Notes: generated from the letters alone by a model not told the origin. A stretch of 64,000 nt of DNA from Triops longicaudatus (GCA_022885665.1 JAGQDJ010000065.1:62001-126000), one strand, 5' to 3'; positions 23,975 to 37,344 are shown, numbered from the stretch's first letter. Numbers and translations: made by a program.

Positions 23975-26900
23975 ATGAAGTGGACACTGTCAGTCGTGAT
24001 CGTGGCGTTTTTGGGCCTGGCCTTCGCCGAAGAAGAGATTACCAAACAAGAAGGCGTTTTGGTTCTTACTCAGAAGAACTTTGACCAAGCCATCGCTGCA
24101 AATCAGCACATCCTTGTCGAATTTTGTAAGCAGATTCTACTTGCGTTGTAAATTAACTTTGAAAAAGATCAGCCTATTTCTAAGAGAACCTCTCGTAAAG
24201 AGCGTATCAAGCTTTTTAAAGCCCGTAGACAGAATTGTTTTGTTCCTTTAAAAAGTTTTAATATATTATGGATTTTTCCGAAACGATAAAGGTCGTCTAA
24301 AAATTTACAAGCGAAAAATTAATGTGGATACTCTACAAATTCTTTCATCACTGGCGTTAGTCAGAGTATGTTTGAGAAAGTTATCCCTGTCCAGGTGAAC
24401 GAACCTTTTCCCTTTCCTAATGCCTGTAGGCTCTCCCAACCGGAACGAGTTTCACGGTCAAGACCAAAAAAATCCTGTAACGCTGCCAAGGTTAGGTTAG
24501 CGTTTCCTCCGGTACCCGGTGTACTGTACTTACACGTGTCCTTCGTCAGCCGTTCAACAGTTTTCACTTTTCAGAACGCGGCAACGTCCACGAAAGAAGT
24601 ATTCTAGGTCTTAGTTCCAGAGCGTTGAGCGCATATTGAATTTTTGCTAGAGATGTCAAGTATTTCGTGTACCTTTAACAAATATGTTGCCAAAGCTATC
24701 GCTAAACGCATGTAGGTAGGCTAATTATTGCAGTGTTTTCCTTTCTCTAAACTTTCGTGGGTTTTGTAACTTAGTCTTGCAATCCGCATCTTTTTCTTTC
24801 TATCTGTTGATAAATCAAATTTTACACGCAATTGTTTTTCGTTTTAGAAGTTTTAGTTTATATTTATGTAATTTTTGCCGTGATTCATCCATCTATATTA
24901 TTGATCGAATTTATAGTGGTAGTGTAACAATTGCATTATTATTTTAATGATTGAATAATATTATTAGGCATAGTTTTATTTGTTGGGTTCGTTTAAATGA
25001 CCATTTTTTTCCTTAATTAACAGATGCTCCCTGGTGTGGACACTGCAAAGCTTTGGAACCTGAGTATGCTAAGGCTGCTGGTAAATTGAAGGAACAAGGC
25101 TCTGCCATTGCTCTGGGCAAAGTTGACGCTACTGAAGAATCTTCATTGGCTGAGAAGTTCAGCATTCGTGGCTACCCTACTTTGAAATTCTTCCGTGACG
25201 GCAAAGCCTCTGAATACAATGGTAATTAAAAAAGAGGAAAACATGTAATAGGAACTTTCTGTTAATTCAAACGTTAATTATAGGCGGCCGTACTGCTGAC
25301 GAAATCGTCAACTGGCTCTTGAAGAAGACTGGTCCTGCTGCTACTGACTTGCTCTCTGTAGAAGAGGTCAAGAAGTTCACTGAAGGTGCCGATGTCACCG
25401 TCGTCGGTTTCTTCTCCGATGCTTCTTCTGCCGCCGCCAAAGCTTTCATGGCAGCTGCCCAGAATATTGACGATTTCAAGTTTGGTATCACTAGCAACGC
25501 TGACGCTTTGAAAGAATACGCCGCCTCCGGTGACCAAGTCATCCTCTTCAAGAAAGTAAGTATTGTTTGAGTTCGCAGCTGCTGTTAAGAGCAAAGAAGA
25601 ATGCTTAAAAATTAAAATTTTGAGAGTCACAATTCATATAATTCTTTACTGTTTAGTTCGATGATGGCAAAGCCACTTTGTCTGAATTGACCGAAGAATC
25701 CATTACTAAGTTCGTGAAAACCGAATCCTTGCCTTTGGTCATCGAATTCAACCATGAAACCGCCCAAAAGATCTTCGGTGGCGAAATCAAGAATCACGTC
25801 TTGTTGTTCGCCGGTAAATCTAGCGAAAATGACTTCAATAAATTGGCCGAAACTGGTCGCGAAGCCGCCAAGGACTTCAAGGTTGGTAAAACTTCTTTGT
25901 GTGAAGTTTATCTATAATAACTATATAATAATAATAATACTAACAACAAATTTATTGTAAGAGTTGCATTTGGTAAATTATTTTCGTCATTTCAGGGAAA
26001 AGTTTTATTCGTGACTGTTGATACTGACGAAGAGGATCACCAACGTATCTTGGAGTTCTTCGGTATGAAGAAATCCGAAGTGCCCACTGTCCGCCTCATC
26101 CACTTGGAAGAAGAGATGACTAAGTACAAGCCCGCCTTTACCGACATCAATGCCGATAACTTGCGCCAGTTCGTTAGCGACTACTTCGAAGGCAAATTGA
26201 AGCCCCATTTGTTGTCTCAAGACTTGCCCGAAGATTGGGACAAATACCCCGTCAAGACTTTGGTAGCTACCAATTTCGATGACGTCGCCCTTGATAAGGA
26301 GAAGGATGTCTTGGTTGAATTCTACGCTCCTTGGTGTGGACACTGCAAGCAACTCACTCCCATCTACGAAAAGGTAAAAAAATATGAAATTTTAACCTAT
26401 TAGACATCGAATTACAAAAACGTAAAAGTGCGAATTGGAATTAATTCAAATATTGTAACCATTTGAAATTGTGCCATTTTAGTTGGGCGAAAAATTCAAG
26501 GACAACAAGAACGTCGTCATCGCCAAGATGGATGCCACGGTCAATGAACTCGAACACACTCGTATTCAGTCCTTCCCCACCATTAAGTTGTACAAAAAAG
26601 GAGATAACAAGGTCAGCTTTTCCGTTCTTTCTTAAACTATTTATTTCAAGCACGTCATTCGTATAAATATGTTTGGAAAGTTGCGAGATGTCGTACTTTA
26701 GAAAAAAAAGTTACAAATACGATGGATAAGTTTGATTATATAAAATATGACATTATTTCTTAATGGGACCATATAGTGAAGATTTATGGTGATGGTATTA
26801 CATAGGTTGTTGAATATAACGGCGAAAGGACATTAGAAGGAATGTCCAAATTCATCGAAACTGGAGGCTCTTATGGTCAGGCCGCTTCCGATGAGGTACC

Positions 26901-27539
26901 TAATTAATTGAACAATTTAGCAGCTGCACGTAGACACAAGCACGCACGAGCCAACTTACAGCTTTATTACGGGGTTTTATTAATGCATTGTAGCACATTG
27001 ACTAACTCTTTTTTTTTTCTCTTCCCTTCTTCGTTTCCTTTTCGTTGCACATCGCCTCGTTTGTCGTTTTTCTGTTTGTTTAATTTTTTGTTCGGAATGT
27101 TCAATTTTTTCCCATATAAACGTTTGTTTCCTTCGTAACTTCCCATCCCTTACCTTTCACGTCTGTAAGTCAATTTCCGTTCGTTGTGTGCATGTTGAAC
27201 CTAGTAGGTAGTTGACTACCGATATTCGCGCACATTAGAGGCTTTCTTGGTCTTCCTGAAGGAAGAAACGGGGGAAGATTTGACTGAACAACCTCCGGCG
27301 CCTGTTCAGGTTTTCTTCTTTTTTCACTCGTGTTGCATTTTCTCCTTTATCTTTTAATATTTTTTTTTCTTTTTTTTTTTTCTTGAGTGGGGTTTCATGG
27401 TTTCGGGATATCGGCACTGGGCTTTGGGCTTGCTTTATTCCTTCACAAAAGACTGGAAATGTGATTAACACTTTACTTTTTATAGGAGGATGAGGAAGAA
27501 ACTGAGGAAGACGTTCCTGCACCCAAGGACGAGTTGTAA
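23975..27539 (+). CDS. P4HB: Protein disulfide isomerase (PDIA1 type, KDEL-retained)
   Basis: Exons 23975-24125, 25024-25221, 25284-25555, 25657-25881, 25996-26373, 26483-26611, 26806-26895 and 27486-27539 give 498 residues (human P4HB has 508). An optional in-frame exon at 27241-27309 would add 23. The signal peptide is MKWTLSVVIVAFLGLAFA. Domain order a-b-b'-a'-c is visible: thioredoxin a has YAPWCGHC, the b and b' domains lack the active site (EFNHETAQKIF in b'), and a' has a second YAPWCGHC. The acidic C-terminal tail ends KDEL for ER retention. The enzyme makes and reshuffles disulfides in secretory proteins and can be the beta subunit of prolyl 4-hydroxylase. Codons favour C in the third position far more than neighbouring genes, typical of high expression. 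An ERSE upstream fits control by the unfolded protein response. Confidence 0.97.
27241..27309 (+). CDS. P4HB: Possible optional exon in the PDI acidic tail
   Basis: A 69-bp open segment between AG at 27239-27240 and a donor CAG/GTTTTC, phase 0 at both ends. It would insert 23 residues (AFLVFLKEETGEDLTEQPPA, then PVQ) between ASDE and EDEEET of the C-terminal tail. Its acidic, proline-containing end suits a PDI c-region, but the acceptor lacks a good pyrimidine tract and the protein is complete without it. Confidence 0.45.
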
Positions 27540-27636
27540 AGCGTTATGGCGGAATCATTCTTCTTCCCAGTTATGAGGGCGTTCGGAAAGACCATGCATT
27601 AATTATGTATGAATGGTATAAAACTGCGTGCGTGTT

Positions 27637-27642
27637 AATAAA
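27637..27642 (+). promoter_or_regulatory. Polyadenylation signal of PDI
   Basis: AATAAA 98 bp past the PDI stop, followed by a G/T-rich stretch (GGTGGGTGGGGG) about 25 bp later, the normal arrangement of a 3' end site. It implies a short 3' UTR. Confidence 0.75.
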
Positions 27643-27659
27643 ACCCAACGAGTGCTGTA

Positions 27660-29279
27660 ATTGATCGGTGGGTGGGGGCGAAACGTCGTTTTTTGTTGAG
27701 ACAAAAAAAAAAATTAGTCGCAAGCTTCCACAATGTTTCTGTTGCGTTTCCCACTTTTTTGCAGTTTTTCAAAGTGCAATTCTTTGCGCGGTACTTAAAA
27801 CTATCGGCCAAAATAACCAAGAATTTTTTCTTGGTTAGACATCGGTTCCTTTTTCTTTGTGTTCTTTTGGGGGGTTTGAAGCAAAATATTTTTCCTCCTT
27901 GAAATCATTCTAAAGTATAAAAACCGTTTTCTGGTGAATGGCTTTATAACGGAACAATGAATATTGATGGAAGAGAGAAAGAAAAATGTGGAACATATTC
28001 CCTATTTTTGTGGGCGAAGTCTTTGCTGTTATCTGTAAAATGAAAAGACGAGAATACATGGCAGTTTTCGGAAACACGATACGGATATTTCATTCAGGTC
28101 CAGTGGATAATTTGTTCCATTTATTTGCTTACGATTTAGTAACGTATGAAGCATAGCTTTACGACCTTGTTGACTTCCTTTTTTCTATTAAGTAGGGTAA
28201 TAGTAGTGAAGTGGTTAGTTTTCTGAGAGATTTCACAAAAACGTTCTAAATAAATTTTAAGTAGGTTCCAGAAGGCAGCGAAACGTGGAAGTATCATACA
28301 TAGCATACATTCACGTCTTTTCCATTCCTTGACGCCTGAAAAATTTAGATACGCTGATTCTCTGATGTCCACAACCCTTTGAGGAGGGTGGAGCATAAAC
28401 GTTGAGAGAAATTTAATTCGCATAATCATCTGACATAATCTTGCTACACAGAAGAGCGGGTTGAGTCACTATCTTTTCAATAAATTATACTATATGCTTT
28501 ATAGTAAGTTGACAGATATATCGATATTGTTGGAAGAATATAAGGAAGAACCCGCTTATTGCAAATCGTCAAACTGAGGGCAACATCCAGAAAAAAAATT
28601 CTTTGCCACCGTGAGCTGTTAATCTGTAGAGTATGTTATTTTTTTTTCAGAATGTAGCTGAATATCACGAAATATTTTTGTCGAGATTTTGACGCGACTT
28701 CTTTTGGAATTTGTTCATGCTTCGCACGGTTTGTCTCATTTAGGTCTTTTACGCTTGCCATGCACAAATTTCCTCAGAAATATACATTTGCTAGCCTACT
28801 GCGACGAAACGGCTCGTATTCATTTACGTTCGGCTAAGACGTCAACAACATCAAGATCAAAAACATCAGATGACGTAGTTATTAATCGAACGTTTCATTG
28901 TTATTCGGGGACAAAATTTATTTCTTTACAATTTTACCGTCTTCGACTTGTGATAACTTATAACTGCACACAAATTCAGGGCGTGTCAGGTTTTGACAAA
29001 GGAATAGGTATTCGTGCAAGCGTTGACACGTTCGGACCGCGTGAGTTACTATTATTAATCGATTCTTTGAGCGTTAAAATCAGCTGTTCTAAACAGAGCG
29101 CAAAATAGTTTCGTAGTGCGTAATTCTGATGAGTTGATATCTGAGTGTCAGCGTATTAAGTTTATTTGTATAAGTTTCCCTTTTTCGTTACCCTCGGTCG
29201 CTGTGAAACCCCGCTTGTTATTATTGTTTTGTCAAGTCCCTGAATCAAGCTCCCGACAGAAGAGCTCTTGATTACAAAA
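27660..29279. other. Spacer between PDI and Raptor
   Basis: About 1.6 kb with no supported gene. The longest open frame (28689-29108, +) starts with TTG, not ATG, and has no recognisable family. The Raptor promoter and 5' UTR should lie in the last few hundred bases; no TATA box is evident. Confidence 0.4.
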
Positions 29280-32200
29280 ATGCGTGACAGTTCGAAAGTT
29301 AAAAATAATCTCAGTCTCAAGAGCTATAATTCAAATTCAGAAACTGAACCTCATACAAATGACGTCAAGAATAGAACCGCGAAAATGGTCGACGATAGCA
29401 GTCTGCCCGTTGTATTGCTAGAACCCCGTCATAAAGAAAAAATAGAAGGAGCAAATTACAATGAAATTTTGCAAGGATGGAGATTAAAAGAACGAGTACG
29501 TTACTCAGTATACTCATTCCATGTCTGATTCCGTTTTTAAATGCTTGTCTGTTTTGATTTATGATGTCCATTCTAGATGAAAACGGTGAGTGTAGCCTTG
29601 GTTCTTTGCCTTAATGTGGGTACGGATCCACCTGATGTGGTTAAAACACAGCCCTGTGCACGCTTAGAGTGTTGGACAGGTATAATTGTTCTTACCGCGG
29701 GATCTAATCACTACTTATATTTTTCCGGTTGCTCCAGATCCTTTGGCGATGAGCCCTCAAAAAGCACTAGAATCTATTGGGGCTAATTTACAGAAGCAAT
29801 ACGAGCGATGGCAACCTCGAGCAAGGTACAAGCAAAGCTTGGACCCGACTGTTGAGGAAGTTAAAAAATTAGCGACTTCTCTCCGACGTAACGCGAAGGA
29901 TGAGCGGGTCCTTTTCCATTATAACGGACATGGAGTCCCAAAACCCACCGTTAACGGCGAAATCTGGGTTTTCAATAGGGTATGAAAACTTAGTACAACT
30001 TATACCCGCTGTGTCGAAACGAAATTTGTATTTTCCGGTTGGAGACTCTAATGTTAACTTTGTGTTCCAGAGCTACACTCAGTATATTCCCCTGTCAATA
30101 TATGATTTGCAATCTTGGATGTGGTCGCCTTCGATTTACGTTTTTGACTGCTCCAATGCCGGCATCATTCTAGATTCGTTTAAGCTTTTTGCTGAGCAAC
30201 ACGAAAGAGAATACGAAGTATGTCCCCGAAAGATTCTTATGATGAAAGCAATTAATTTATGAACTAACTGCAGCAATTGATGATGCAATCCAGAGGCACG
30301 TTGCCTGCACAAATGACTCCTGCTCCTAGCTTCCGTCATTGCATTCAACTTGGGGCGTGTAATAGTGTCCAAACTTTACCTATGAACCCTGATTTACCTG
30401 CGGATTTATTTACGTCATGCTTAACCACACCTATCAAAGTGGCTTTGCGGTGGTAAAACTTAGAGAAAAATTCATAAAACCATATGCATCATTATTCAGG
30501 AAAACACTTAAAACTCTTTCTATTTTTTGTAGGTTTGTTTTACAGAATACCTCCAAATTAGTCCCTGGTATCACCTTAGAACTTCTTGACAAGTAAACTT
30601 TAATTGAGTCGAAGCGTCGTCTCTAATGTGCATTCCTTAGAATTCCTGGTCAGTTGAACGATAGGCGGACAATGTTGGGCGAACTTAACTGGATTTTTAC
30701 GGCGATTACTGACACGGTTGCATGGAATTGTCTATCGAGAGGTAAGAAAATTCCATATAGCAGTCAAAGATAATAAATAAATAAACTAGCATAACATTAT
30801 TCCATAAAAAGTTCTTGTTTCGGTAATGTAGTTTAAATAGTAAATTATAATCGAAATCTCTAATTTCGTTGGTTAAAATAAAATTTGTAAATAAGACTTT
30901 TGTGCACTTGGATGTCGTTGTACTTTAATGTGCATAGATTTTAGACCTTCCACTTAAGGGCAGGTATATGATACGAACACCAATTGTATTTTTGTAGCTA
31001 ATATTCGTTATGCTCATTGAATTTGATCCTACAAGCTGGAGTCATGTTGCGTGCCATAATAAGGCATTCTTTGTTTCTAGACTAAATTGATTAATCTTTC
31101 CATTGTTTCTGGCAAACTTACATGAATACATTTCTCGTATTTTAGATTTGTTTCAGAGACTATTTCGACAAGATTTGCTGGTAGCGAGTTTATTCCGTAA
31201 CTTCCTCCTAGCCGAGCGTGTGATGCGTTCTTTCGAATGCACTCCTGTGTCTTCTCCGAAATTGCCCCCTACTTATCAAGTAATTAAAATTATCTCATAG
31301 AAGAAATTTCATGTTAGCCGAAAATAACGTCTTTAATCTTTCGTAGCATCCCATGTGGCAAGCGTGGGATTTGGCATTGGACGTTTGTTTATCCCAGTTA
31401 CCTGGTATCCTTTCGCACGGCAATGCATTTGTTCATTCTCCTTTCTTTGAAGAGCAGTTAACAGCTTTTGAAGTAAACCGTTTGATTTATAAATATAGCC
31501 ATCATACTTGGAGGGATGAATTTTGTTATCGATGAATTCTTAATTTTGTTTTACCATTTAAAGGTATGGTTGAGTCACGGCTCTGAAGAGCGCTCTCCTC
31601 CTGAGCAACTTCCTATAGTTCTCCAAGTCTTGTTGAGCCAAGTTCACCGTCTGCGAGCACTGGAATTGCTCGGTCGATTCTTAGACCTTGGTTCATGGGC
31701 CGTCAATTTAGCTTTGTCGGTTGGAATTTTCCCTTATGTTCTTAAACTATTGCAAAGCTCAGCCAAAGAACTGAGACCTCTTTTGGTCTTCATTTGGGCT
31801 AAAATCTTGGCTGTGGACGTGGTAAGCTTTTATAAATTATTCCGAATTTTCCTGGCATGTCATAAAGTATAATCTTGTATTTCACTTGACTTATTCGTTC
31901 GATTTGAAAAAACTTAGTGTCGTTTTCTGCTTTCGTTTCAGAGCTGTCAAGGCGACTTGGTGCGCGACGGTGGTCATAAATATTTTCTCTCCGTTTTACA
32001 AGATGCAGGAGTTCCAGTAAGAATTCAAGAATTAGCTCACTGTCCTAATTACGTTTTTTTTTTATATTATTCCAGTTTTAACAGTCGTCTACATTTTCTC
32101 AAAGTTAATAATATTGCAAGTAAAATCTGAAACTTGAAGTTTATATAAATTAAATAATTACAGTAGAATTCCTATTTGTCAAACACTCAGAAAACGAAGG

Positions 32201-33092
32201 GTAGTTGTATTTTATCCGAGAGTGGATAAAATCGTCTATACAAATATAATGCGGTCGTAATGTGCTAAAACTTTTATTTTACTCGTGTGTAAGAACATAA
32301 CGAGAAGATCTCCTAATGCTAATGAATAGTGTTTTATTTAACGGATTTCAATTGTGTTTTGTTTAATGTAGCTGGATCAGCGGATAATGGCTGCATTCGT
32401 ATTGACACGCGTAGTGTGGAACCATTCGCAAGGACAGGAAGCCGCTTTACAAGGAGCATTGTTACCCAACGCTCTGGAACTACTAGCAGAGTACTCGGAG
32501 GTTACCAACAACGTCATTGAAGAAACAGATTCACTAAAGGACTCGCCAGCACCTTTACAGTCTGTCTGGCTATGGGGTCAAAGCAAACGGCTCCAAGATC
32601 CGGCGCTCTTAAGGCAATGGCTTCTCTTGTCGCTTGGACGGGTTTGGGAAAACTATGAAGCCGCGAGGTGGTCCGGAGTTCGTGACTCAGCTCATGAGAA
32701 ACTTTATGGGTATTTAGAAGATCCCGTTCCGGAAGTAAACGTTTGAAAAAACGCTATTTTTGACATAGATCCGGAAGTTCTGACGATTTTTTGCACTTAG
32801 GTGAGAGCTAGTGCTGTGTACGCTTTGGGCACGTACATTGCTAGCGTCCGTCAGCGAACGGAGCATGCCAATCACATTGACCAGAGCATTTCACTAAAAT
32901 TGGTTGGCATGGCGACAAACGAGGCCAGTTCTTTAGTCAGGTGTGAGCTTTTAAAGGCTTTGCAATGGGCATTGCTAGCCTTTCAAACCAATGTGATTCA
33001 AGTGTGCCAGCAATACGCCGAGGAAGAAAGAATTAGAGAAATGCAAGCTAGCTTGGGCCCGCAACACCACACCATTACCGGTACGCGTGTTT

Positions 33093-33123
<31 letters not shown>

Positions 33124-36100
33124 CGTTGCATGCAATCTGGAAGCTGTATATTTCGTAGTCGTGGGGTGTTTTTTTTAGTTATTTTGTGGTTGTCTTATTT
33201 GTCTGGGAATGTAGAGGGAATGGTTAGTACTCCAATGAAACGTGTAAGTTCGAGAGATGTTCTTCGAGCCTTTGGTTCGCCAGCCCCGCCTCTTGTGGGC
33301 TTAGGATCCAGTCCTGAACCGGAAGGAATACATTCGTCAGCGAGTAGCGGTTCGTTAGACAAACTACGGAGAGCTACGTCTTCTAATTCGCTTGCTACAA
33401 TGGGTCTAAGTAAAACATTGTCTTTTCAAAAGTTTTTATGTGTTGTCGTTCAAAACATTGGGCAAAAGTATTTCCTGTACTTATTGGTTAATGTTTTAAC
33501 ACTTTTTTGTAGACAATCCCACGTCGAGTTTATCGGTGAGCAGTTTATTCGGAAGATTATGGACATGTATTCTTTTGCTGGAAAAAGATCCCCATCTGTC
33601 TGTCTCGCGGTTAGCGCGAATCCTCGCTGATTATATTAGACAAAAGGTAAAAATTTTGCGTCATACTTTAAGAAATTTTTGGTCGTTGTTTAAAAAACGG
33701 TTACAATATCGGTTTAATAACTTTCTGATCCACGAAAGAGATTTATCGGAGCGTGCACACTCCGATCGTTAATGTTCAATGCAGCCAGTGTGGGAAGTAT
33801 AAGCGGCTACTGCTAATATCGGTTTAGCCTTTCATGTTTGACGTTTAGTGGTTAGTTGTAAGTTTGCGGAGAACTTCTTTACAGGGTGAAATTAATCTGC
33901 GTTTTTACCTTTCCTTAAATGTGTTCCGAATCATGTTGTATAATGAAACTAATACTATACGAAGTAATTGTATATTTATTTTGTTGATTGTAGACGAAGG
34001 AGCAATATGGGGTGAAAGAAGAGTCAAGATGGCAAACGTCGTTTAGCTCAAGTGGAGAAGGAGACAGGCTTAGTTTCAGCACGTAAGCTTTCCATCCTTG
34101 GTGTCCTTTTCTTTTGTTTTGTCTTTTCGTAGTTTTCTTTTTATTTATTATAGTTAGAATTTAGAAGATATTTTATCCTTGAAGATTTTAAATTTGTACT
34201 TTACACGAGAAATTTCTATTCGTTATAAAGCACGTGCCAAAGAAATTACAGTATTTTTTTTTCGATACGTCTGTAAGAAATTTCGTTCGTGTTTTGTTAA
34301 CTGACAGATGGTGAGGGACCTTATCTTTCTTTTAGGAGCGAATCCCCTCCAGGCGGACTGAGTATGAACGTGACTCCTCGATCGAATCGCTCAAAGAAGA
34401 AAAGTTTCTCAACCCCAGCGAAAATTTCCGAAGAAAATGAAGAAAGTCTTCATACCCCATTACAGCCATTGATTAATACTGGTTTTGTGGATTGGAGTTG
34501 TGCCAAATTTGCCCGTCCCTTATTAGAAACTACTGATTTTGACGATACACCCGAAATTTTGTACCAAAAGCAGTGGAGGTAACTGGTATTTATTTATTTC
34601 GTTCATTTTTTAAGCACATGTTAAATTCAAGTAAAAAAGCTGAGCATGTCAGGTTTCCGATTTTCGGAATTCAGCGTCCATACGACCCAAAGAGTTTGTT
34701 TAGCTTGTTATAATGTGTTCTTATGTTTTTGTGATGTCAGGGCTAGTCGTAATACACGTATCCGCGAAGAAGCCAGGGAAGAGCAAAGAAGGATGAAGAT
34801 GTTATCTACCAATTGGTCCGGAACTCGAATGGATGAACAACTATTCGTAAATAGAAACAATGAAACACCTTCATTGTTAGCTTTCCATGCCTATGATCCC
34901 ATTTTAGCTGTAACTGATAAGCAGCGATGCAGGTAAATAATTTTTATTTCATCATATTTCAATAAAAGTAGCCAATTATAGCTTGTTTGGTGATTTTTCT
35001 TGTGCAATGAAGACTGAAGGGTTACATGTGTCTACGTGCTTATTACTTTAGTTTGTGGGACTGGGAACGTGGATATCGCATGGGAACCGTCCTAAACGGA
35101 CCGGCAAGGTTAACCGCCCTGCAGTGGCTGAATGTCCAAGATGAAAGTCTTCTCTTGTTGGGCACAGATGATGGCTGCGTACGTATTTGGAAAGATTTCT
35201 TAGCACCCTCGTCATCTTCCCTCAACAATTCATTTATCAATGCTGAGAAAGACGGCACAGAGCCCATTGCTTCGCAGCCACCATTAGTTTCAGCGTTTCA
35301 TGCATTGCCTGAACTGTCCCCGTCAACTAGAGGTAAACATTATATTTTGCTTATTACAGTCTCGAATGACGTGCATTGGAGCTTCTTGTTTTTTTTTTTT
35401 TTTTTTTTTTTTTTTAGGAAATTACGCGTACATAATTTTTTTTTCGTGTACTTTTTTTTAGGATCTGGTCTAGTCTTGAACTGGGAACAGAGCACTCAAC
35501 ACCTTTTGGCTTGTGGTGATGTCCGTTTCTTGCGAATATGGGACTTGGCGACAGAAAAGAAAGTCGCAGACTTAGGCAGTGGTGCCGAAGCTTGTATAAC
35601 GTGTATTGATCTCCATAAATATCGTAAGTTGACCAAACTTTATTAAGATGAAAAATCAATAGTCACTTATCTACTTTATTTTTATATATATAAAAAAAAT
35701 ATATTTCTGTATTATGCCAAAATTATACATTTCGTGGCTATGCAAAATATTTGTGTACTTCATGGCTAATATTTTTTATTTTACTATTTTCTTTTTCTTT
35801 ATTTTTAAGAGTTATTTTTTTTCTCTTTTTTTAAGTATATTTACATTTCCAATGTGGACAGTCCAATATCCAATCCATATGTATTACGTATCCAGTTAAC
35901 TTGATTTCTTTAAGGTACCGGGTACGTGTGTGCGGGCTTTGGTGATGGTTCCGTCCGGATATATGACAAGAGAGCAAGGCCCAGCCAGGCTCGTCTGAGA
36001 ACATGGAGAGACCAGGCCACGTGGGTTGTTGGATTAGGCTGGAGGTCCGGTGATGAAAATGCACTAATTGCTGGAAGGTATTGTATAAACGATATTTGAC

Positions 36101-36545
36101 ACTTTGTTCATTGTTTTTGACGTGTATTACGCAGTGTGTCCGGTGAGGTCAAAGTGTATGATATACGAGGAGGAAGCGGAGCTGTCTCCAGCTACCAAGT
36201 TGGTCAGGGGATGACCGCAATGACATTGCATCCAGAAGTCGACGTTTTAGCTTGGTAATTTTACAACCGTTTCATTACTTATTAGTTAGTGTATTATTAA
36301 TAAAGGATTGTTTTCTTTCTAGTGGAACTTTGAATCAACACGTGGGTGTGTATACTGGTAGCGGAGAAGCTGTTAGCGTTTTAAAGTGGCAGGAGAGTTT
36401 TATGGGTCAGCGAGCTGCTGCTGTCTCTTGTTTAGCTTTTCACCCACACAAACTGTGCTTAGCTGGCGGTTCCGTAGATTCTTGCTTAGCTGTTTATGGA
36501 CATTACGGTTCAGTTTATGGAGCTAGCGATAAAGGAAAACGCTAG
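29280..36545 (+). CDS. RPTOR: Raptor, mTORC1 substrate-recruiting subunit
   Basis: Twenty-three exons: 29280-29495, 29577-29679, 29738-29979, 30071-30217, 30274-30452, 30533-30592, 30641-30741, 31146-31279, 31347-31472, 31564-31821, 31942-32016, 32372-32734, 32801-33080, 33215-33409, 33513-33646, 33994-34082, 34336-34578, 34741-34932, 35052-35332, 35462-35623, 35915-36077, 36135-36254, 36323-36545. They give 1361 residues (human 1335). The N-terminal caspase-like RNC domain has MKTVSVALVLCLNVGTDPPD, FHYNGHGVPKPT (His171) and FDCSNAG (Cys214). HEAT repeats follow (SLFRNFLLAERVMRS, PEQLPIVLQVLLSQVHRLRA), then a Ser-rich linker with DKLRRATSSNS, aligned with the human AMPK site. The C-terminus is a seven-bladed WD40 propeller from about residue 1000. 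Raptor presents TOS-motif substrates to mTOR and docks it on lysosomal Rag GTPases. Start: ATG at 29280, in-frame with a preceding TTG only. Confidence 0.97.
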
Positions 36546-37344
36546 AAACGGAAAACTGAAAGAGGAGAATACGGTGTCTATCGTCGTTTTTGTTTACCTT
36601 GCAATGCTGTAATTCACAATCATTTATTTTAATAGAAGAGTGTTGGGTCGTTATAGTAGGTATTTTTGTCTAATGGTGGTGTTGGACTTAAAGGTTAAAA
36701 TTAGCTAATAATATTGAGTAATCAATGAAAACTTCAGCATTTAGTTCTCAGCAATCGAACGGAATTTTTAAGTGAAAGCTCGAAGAGCAATGTTAAATAA
36801 TCTTTTAAAAAACATAAGGCATTAAGTAACGCTACTTACTATCTTCCCTTCAAAAGATAAAATGTCATTCAATGAGCGAGTTCCCACACTATTGACTTTC
36901 CGAAGCCAGCACGTGGTGCAACATTTGTTCAGTGCCTAGTTTGTGATATAGAGAAGGATTTTGTTTTATATGTTTAAGGGTTAGCACGATGCTTGTAGCG
37001 CGTCAAAGGAGTAATTAGCTAGGCAAGTCCCTTTTTGAATACTAAAAGAAATGTGTAATTGATTTAATTGATTTTCCTTAAAATGCATAACTTTTGACGC
37101 GTTGAGTGATGAACGACTATGATTTCAATTGTTTTCCGTCCAAAAGCTTTTTTTCTTTTTAGGCTATTTAGGTACCATTTTGGGAGATTGGCAATGGTCT
37201 GTTTTGGAGACCTTACTCCAGTTAAGAAAACTTCAGAATGCTGCGACGGAGGTGTAGTTTCGAGCAGCTAATAAAAGTAAACCGGCTTGGTATTTGCTCG
37301 GTACCTGCTAGGTTTTAGTTTAACAAGGTGAGCCCCATGTAATA
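36546..37344. other. Raptor 3' region
   Basis: No supported gene. The first canonical AATAAA on the + strand is at 37270-37275, about 725 bp past the Raptor stop; an AATAGA variant lies near 36632. The 3' end of Raptor is therefore uncertain. Confidence 0.4.

Noticed and set aside
24490..24505. GGTTAGGTTAG as a telomere-type repeat in the first PDI coding intron
   Set aside because: Only two units; chance level.
28689..29108. 139-codon open frame between PDI and Raptor
   Set aside because: Starts with TTG, no recognisable family, no promoter or splice context; probably chance in the spacer.
33088..33122. Poly-T/poly-A tracts in Raptor introns (also near 35387-35415 and 829-862)
   Set aside because: Simple homopolymers; no target-site duplication or element attached.
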